Below, piece by piece: positions 61,023 through 64,000 of a stretch of 64,000 bases of DNA. The stretch's first letter is position 1. The number at the start of each line of letters is the position of its first letter. Made by a program: the position numbers and the translations under genes. Source of the stretch: RGIG2134 sp964461115 (GTDB lineage: Bacteria > Cyanobacteriota > Vampirovibrionia > Gastranaerophilales > Gastranaerophilaceae). The notes under the pieces were generated by a model. It was not told the origin of the DNA. It saw only the letters and a list, made by a program, of their open reading frames with translations, and did no database searches. Location of the stretch: contig CAYWSX010000005.1 of assembly GCA_964461115.1 (NCBI GenBank), forward strand, positions 1-64,000, written 5' to 3'.

Positions 61023-61367
61023 CTAAGCCGTCCAAGGATATATGCCCTGTGACATACGTTTTTGGTGTGCTTCTGCTCTTTCAATTAAGGCTTGTTCATA
61101 TTCATTCACAAATTGGGCTACCTTTTTTCTATAGATTAAAGCATCCTTGTCTTGAAATAAATCTGTTAATGCTCTTAGCCATTTTTTTATTCTTCCGGGA
61201 CGAAGAGTTTCAAGTGAAAACCCATAACTTTGTGCTTTATCTTTTAAGAGAGGTTGGATATTATTTGCATTGTCCAAAGAACGTAAAACTCTGCTTACAG
61301 GTTTTGCCCCGGGAGTAATGTATTGTCCCGCTTGGCTAATTGCTTGTGAAATTCTATATACGCCCAT
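61023..61367 (-). CDS. hypothetical protein (114 aa)
   Basis: Helical, basic, Gln/Ala-rich, starting MGVYRISQAISQAGQYITPG and ending GIYPWTA. AAAGGAG stands 5 nt before ATG 61367, so the gene is real. No recognised domain. It lies next to the REP-transposase element but has no mobile-element features of its own. Confidence 0.7.
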   Translation of the reverse strand: MGVYRISQAISQAGQYITPGAKPVSRVLRSLDNANNIQPLLKDKAQSYGFSLETLRPGRIKKWLRALTDLFQDKDALIYRKKVAQFVNEYEQALIERAEAHQKRMSQGIYPWTA

Positions 61368-61473
61368 GATGCTCCTTTACTATTGATTTTTTAAAATACC
61401 ACTTAAGCAAGAAACCCTATCATTTTTTTTTTTTGCTATTTGTTTAATAATAATTTACAAATTTCATCAAGCA

Positions 61474-61505
61474 CAATAGGGCGCAGTCATTACTACGCCC
61501 TATTG
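61474..61505. repeat. 10-bp perfect palindrome without T-run
   Basis: CAATAGGGCG (61474-61483) and CGCCCTATTG (61496-61505) with a 12-nt spacer. GC-rich against its surroundings and no T-run either way, so it looks more like a REP-type element than a terminator. A T-homopolymer lies about 45 bp upstream. Confidence 0.5.
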
Positions 61506-61545
61506 CTATGAACTCTTGTTGAATCAAAGTTTAAATATTACTGAA

Positions 61546-62112
61546 CTATGGTTTTTTATATCCGCATTTCGGGCAAACGCCGTTTTTGTCCAGAGCTATA
61601 CCGCATAAAGGACAGCGATCAATATTATTTTTTGTTTCAAATTCTTCTGTTGCAGCATTTACACCACTTGTAAATGTAATTTTTGAAATGTTCAATTTAT
61701 CTTTTAATAAGTCATATACGATTTTTATCATTCCTTCAACAGTCATTGTTTCTTTTGTGACGACTAAACGACAATCCGGATATGCTGTTGCAAGTTCGGT
61801 TTTGAAAGCCGGGCCTTTCATGCTGTTCATAGGAGTCCCGTTTTTAATGCCTTGTTCTTCATAAACTTTAAGTATTGCCGGCAGCAATGGATCGTCTTCT
61901 CTTAAAACCAATGCGTGGTCAAAGTTTTTTAAAACTTCCCAAGCTGTTTTTTGAATTTCATTACAAGGAAAAACCATATTGACTCCCATGTTGACGGAAT
62001 CTTCAACCTCTATAGTTAATACACCTGTATGTCCGTGTAAGTATTGCGCCTCGCCTTTAAAGCCATAAAATCTATGGGCATACTGAAGATCTAATGTTGT
62101 GATACTTTTCAT
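61546..62112 (-). CDS. 6-pyruvoyl-tetrahydropterin synthase-like protein with C-terminal zinc ribbon
   Basis: 188 residues. PTPS/QueD fold: zinc ligands H13, H26 and H28 (LHGH), and FDHALVLREDDPLL. The Cys that initiates catalysis in PTPS and QueD, normally just before LHGH, is Ala22 (GEAQYLHGH), and the usual ETPT Glu region is also changed. An added C-terminal CPLCG...CPKCG zinc ribbon (about 165-188) is unusual. It may not be a standard QueD. ATG 62112 has AAAGGA. Second in an operon with the Fur-type gene. Confidence 0.8.
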   Translation of the reverse strand: MKSITTLDLQYAHRFYGFKGEAQYLHGHTGVLTIEVEDSVNMGVNMVFPCNEIQKTAWEVLKNFDHALVLREDDPLLPAILKVYEEQGIKNGTPMNSMKGPAFKTELATAYPDCRLVVTKETMTVEGMIKIVYDLLKDKLNISKITFTSGVNAATEEFETKNNIDRCPLCGIALDKNGVCPKCGYKKP

Positions 62113-62136
62113 AATTTTTCCTTTCATTTTTTAAAT

Positions 62137-62517
62137 TTATTTGCATCTTGGGCATATGCCCTTGAACATAATATCGTGTCCGCTGAATTCAAATCCATGC
62201 TGATTTTTGATTGTTTTTTCTAAATTTTTTATGTATTCCATGTCTACATCAAAGATTTTTCCGCATTTGGTACATCTTGTATGATAATGGTCAAAACATT
62301 GATGATCAAAACGGTCAGCACCTTCAGAAACTTCTATCTTTCTGATTTCCTTGTTTTTAGCCAGTTCGTTTAGATTTCTATAAACAGTGGCTCTGCTGAT
62401 ATTTGGATAGGTTGTCTTAATTGCCTCATAAACCTCATCCGCACTGGCATGGCATTGAAGGTTATGAACAGTTTTAAGAACTAAAGATTTTTGAAATGTA
62501 TTTCGCTTTACTTTCAT
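62137..62517 (-). CDS. Fur/PerR-family metalloregulator
   Basis: 126 residues. Winged helix with SRATVYRNLNELAKNKEI; regulatory metal region DRFDHQCFDHYH; structural zinc CTKCG...CPRC. The HYHTRC and GFEFSGHDIMFKGICPRC blocks look PerR-like (peroxide) more than classical Fur, but metal and signal are not certain. ATG 62517 chosen; GTG 62529 possible. Two tandem palindromes upstream imply autoregulation. Confidence 0.88.
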   Translation of the reverse strand: MKVKRNTFQKSLVLKTVHNLQCHASADEVYEAIKTTYPNISRATVYRNLNELAKNKEIRKIEVSEGADRFDHQCFDHYHTRCTKCGKIFDVDMEYIKNLEKTIKNQHGFEFSGHDIMFKGICPRCK

Positions 62518-62539
62518 ATTAAAAAACACTTTATTGATA

Positions 62540-62570
62540 ATTAATACTTATTAATATTATGTACTAATAT
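62540..62570. promoter_or_regulatory. tandem Fur/PerR-type boxes
   Basis: ATTAATA-CT-TATTAAT (62540-62555) and ATATTA-tgtac-TAATAT (62554-62570), two overlapping AT-rich inverted repeats 23-53 bp before the Fur-type ATG. They resemble Fur-superfamily operators (TTATAATnATTATAA-like). Confidence 0.5.
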
Positions 62571-62721
62571 CTAATTTTGTCAATACTAATAATTCAAATA
62601 TGAATAATATCTTAATAATTATTTAAATATCTTAAAAACTATAAGAGCTAAGTCTTCAATGTAGTACGTCTGTTTGGCCAAATAATGCTGCTGGATTGTT
62701 TTATAAATTCAAAAAAAATGA

Positions 62722-62727
62722 TATAAT
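62722..62727 (+). promoter_or_regulatory. -10 box of the antiporter gene
   Basis: Perfect TATAAT; predicted start near 62734, about 22 nt before the ATC start, with SD AAGGGAG between. Confidence 0.5.
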
Positions 62728-62755
62728 AGAGACTATTCGAAGGGAGACCAGAAAT

Positions 62756-64000
62756 ATCAACTCTGCCATTCTAATTACTGCTGTATTACTTTTAACGGCT
62801 GTTTTGCTCAGCAAAGCAGGCGGCAAATTTGGCATACCTTCTCTTTTGGTTTTTATCGTGATAGGCATTTTGTCAGGCACTGACGGGTTTGGCGGGATAT
62901 ATTTCGATAATTTTTACTTGGCGCAGTTTATCGGAATAATTGCGTTAATTTTTATCCTTTTTATGGGTGGATTGAGCGTAAAACCGAAAGAAATTATTCC
63001 TATTTTTAGTAAGGGGCTGTCTCTTGCAACGGTCGGGGTTTTTGTGACAGCGTTGACGGTTGGATTTGTAAGCAATTATTTTTTAAAACTTTCGCTGTGG
63101 GAATGTTTGCTTTTGGGTGCAATTGTATCTTCAACCGACGCAGCAGCAGTTTTTAGCGTACTCAGGGCAAAAAATATTAGCTTAAAACATAGGCTTAGGC
63201 CGCTTTTAGAGTTTGAAAGCGGAAGCAATGACCCGATGGCGGTGTTTTTAACAGTCGGGATAATTTCCTTGATTACCGGTGCTTTGAAATCTCCCTGGCT
63301 TCTTGTCGGTATGTTCTTTCAACAAATGATTGTCGGTATAATTTTAGGTTTTATTATTGCAAAAATATCAGTTTGGTTAATAAATAAAATAAAACTCGAG
63401 TATGACGGGTTGTATATTGTAATAACTATTTCTGCGGTACTTTTTTGCTACTCTTTAGCTTCTTTTCTTGGCGGAAACGGATTTATGTGTGTATATGTCT
63501 GTGGACTTGTCATGTCTGCTTCCAATTTTGTGCATAAAAATACTCTTCAAAAATTCCATGACGGAATAGCGTGGATAATGCAGATTGGCATGTTTTTAAT
63601 TCTGGGCTTGTTGGTTTTCGTCAAAGAAGTTTTGGTTGTTGCGGTGCCTGCACTGATAGTGTCGTTGATTTTGATTTTTATCGCCCGACCATTGTCGGTT
63701 TTTATTGCTCTTTTGCCGTTTAAAATGCGTTTAAATGATAAATTGATGATTGCTTGGGTCGGATTAAGGGGCGCAGCTCCTATTGTACTTGCAACTTTTC
63801 CGCTGATGAGCGGAATTGAGCATTCTCACGATATTTTTAATGTTGTGTTCTTTGTTGTCGTAATTTCTGTGCTTTTACAAAGTACGACGATTCCTGCAAT
63901 AGCACGTCTGCTTAAAGTTTCTTCGCCTATCGGTCGAAAACACCATTCTCTATTGGAATATGAGCCTGCAGGGACTAACAACAAAATGATTGAGTTTACG
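62756..64000 (+). CDS. cation/proton antiporter, NhaP2/CvrA-like (partial, runs off window)
   Basis: At least 415 residues, open to the window end. About 11-12 membrane helices; GKFGIPSLLVFIVIGILSGTDG, VSSTDAAAVFSVL and FESGSNDPMAV (the CPA1 ion-binding Asp residues), and WVGLRGAAPIVLATF. This matches the NhaP2/CvrA K+/H+ antiporters; the C-terminal TrkA_C domain would follow outside. There is no ATG, GTG or TTG in frame before helix 1; the frame runs from ATC 62756 after AAGGGAG, so ATC is the likely start codon. The first TTG would cut into helix 1. Confidence 0.85.
   Translation, partial: MNSAILITAVLLLTAVLLSKAGGKFGIPSLLVFIVIGILSGTDGFGGIYFDNFYLAQFIGIIALIFILFMGGLSVKPKEIIPIFSKGLSLATVGVFVTALTVGFVSNYFLKLSLWECLLLGAIVSSTDAAAVFSVLRAKNISLKHRLRPLLEFESGSNDPMAVFLTVGIISLITGALKSPWLLVGMFFQQMIVGIILGFIIAKISVWLINKIKLEYDGLYIVITISAVLFCYSLASFLGGNGFMCVYVCGLVMSASNFVHKNTLQKFHDGIAWIMQIGMFLILGLLVFVKEVLVVAVPALIVSLILIFIARPLSVFIALLPFKMRLNDKLMIAWVGLRGAAPIVLATFPLMSGIEHSHDIFNVVFFVVVISVLLQSTTIPAIARLLKVSSPIGRKHHSLLEYEPAGTNNKMIEFT

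Overview
The window is AT-rich bacterial chromosome, gene-dense on both strands. The cells appear to be Gram-negative: two Kdo genes (kdsD, kdsC) point to LPS, and there are an SLH-domain envelope protein and type IV pilin-like proteins. The tail of the ribosomal operon has the cyanobacterial-looking order rplQ-truA-rplM-rpsI, glyS is separate from glyQ, and there is no photosynthesis gene. Together with prepilins carrying a TLAEVLITLTIIGIVA-type N-terminus, this best fits a non-photosynthetic relative of Cyanobacteria (Vampirovibrionia/Melainabacteria, probably Gastranaerophilales). That placement is an inference from gene content and was not computed.

Layout. 0.2-0.5 kb: tRNA-Thr(TGT), tRNA-Thr(GGT) and tRNA-Tyr with their own promoter and terminator. 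0.56-7.4 kb: an amidohydrolase, a secreted alpha/beta hydrolase, two acetyltransferases, a ribE-ribBA-GNAT operon and a glycosyltransferase. 7.6-11.9 kb: nth, an AI-2E family transporter, a B12-binding radical SAM protein and a 23S pseudouridine synthase. 12.1-15.1 kb: a 991-residue coiled-coil protein of unknown function. 15.2-21.1 kb: ferredoxin, cysS, a protein made only of Clp N-domains, two pseudopilin-like proteins and a DnaJ-like chaperone. 21.2-27.7 kb: an M16 protease, an orphan pair of corrinoid iron-sulfur protein subunits followed by thiG, and a hypothetical. 27.7-34.2 kb: coaX, nadK-recN, kdsD-kdsC and an SDR. 34.4-34.6 kb: a strong 6S RNA candidate. 35-41.7 kb: patatin, alpha-glucan phosphorylase, era, gatD, a Flp-pilin-like microprotein and alr. 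41.7-47 kb: TPR proteins, a NarL-type response regulator and a membrane metalloprotease. 47-50.6 kb: an SLH protein and an Asn-repeat/coiled-coil protein flanked by matching intergenic repeats. 50.7-55.7 kb: the operon infA-rpmJ-rpsM-rpsK-rpsD-rpoA-rplQ-truA-rplM-rpsI. 56-64 kb: an XRE regulator, glyS, a PDZ protein, a class A beta-lactamase-like protein, tRNA-Leu, a REP-transposase element, a PTPS-like protein, a Fur/PerR regulator and the start of a cation/proton antiporter.

Regulation. About ten genes have a sigma70-like -10 hexamer ending 6-7 nt before the ATG and no Shine-Dalgarno, the layout of leaderless mRNAs. The rest have clear AAAGGA or GAGG sites. Start codons vary: several TTG and GTG starts are backed by an SD, and the antiporter appears to start at ATC. 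Candidate autoregulatory palindromes lie upstream of the XRE gene, the Fur-type gene and the ferredoxin gene. An 11-bp word, ACATTTCTTAA, recurs four times and only between genes.

The main items for follow-up are the leaderless promoter class, the 6S RNA, the three-fold Clp N-domain protein with no ATPase, the CFeSP pair without CODH/ACS nearby, the REP-transposase element, and two enzyme-family members lacking canonical catalytic residues (PTPS-like and GlgP-like).
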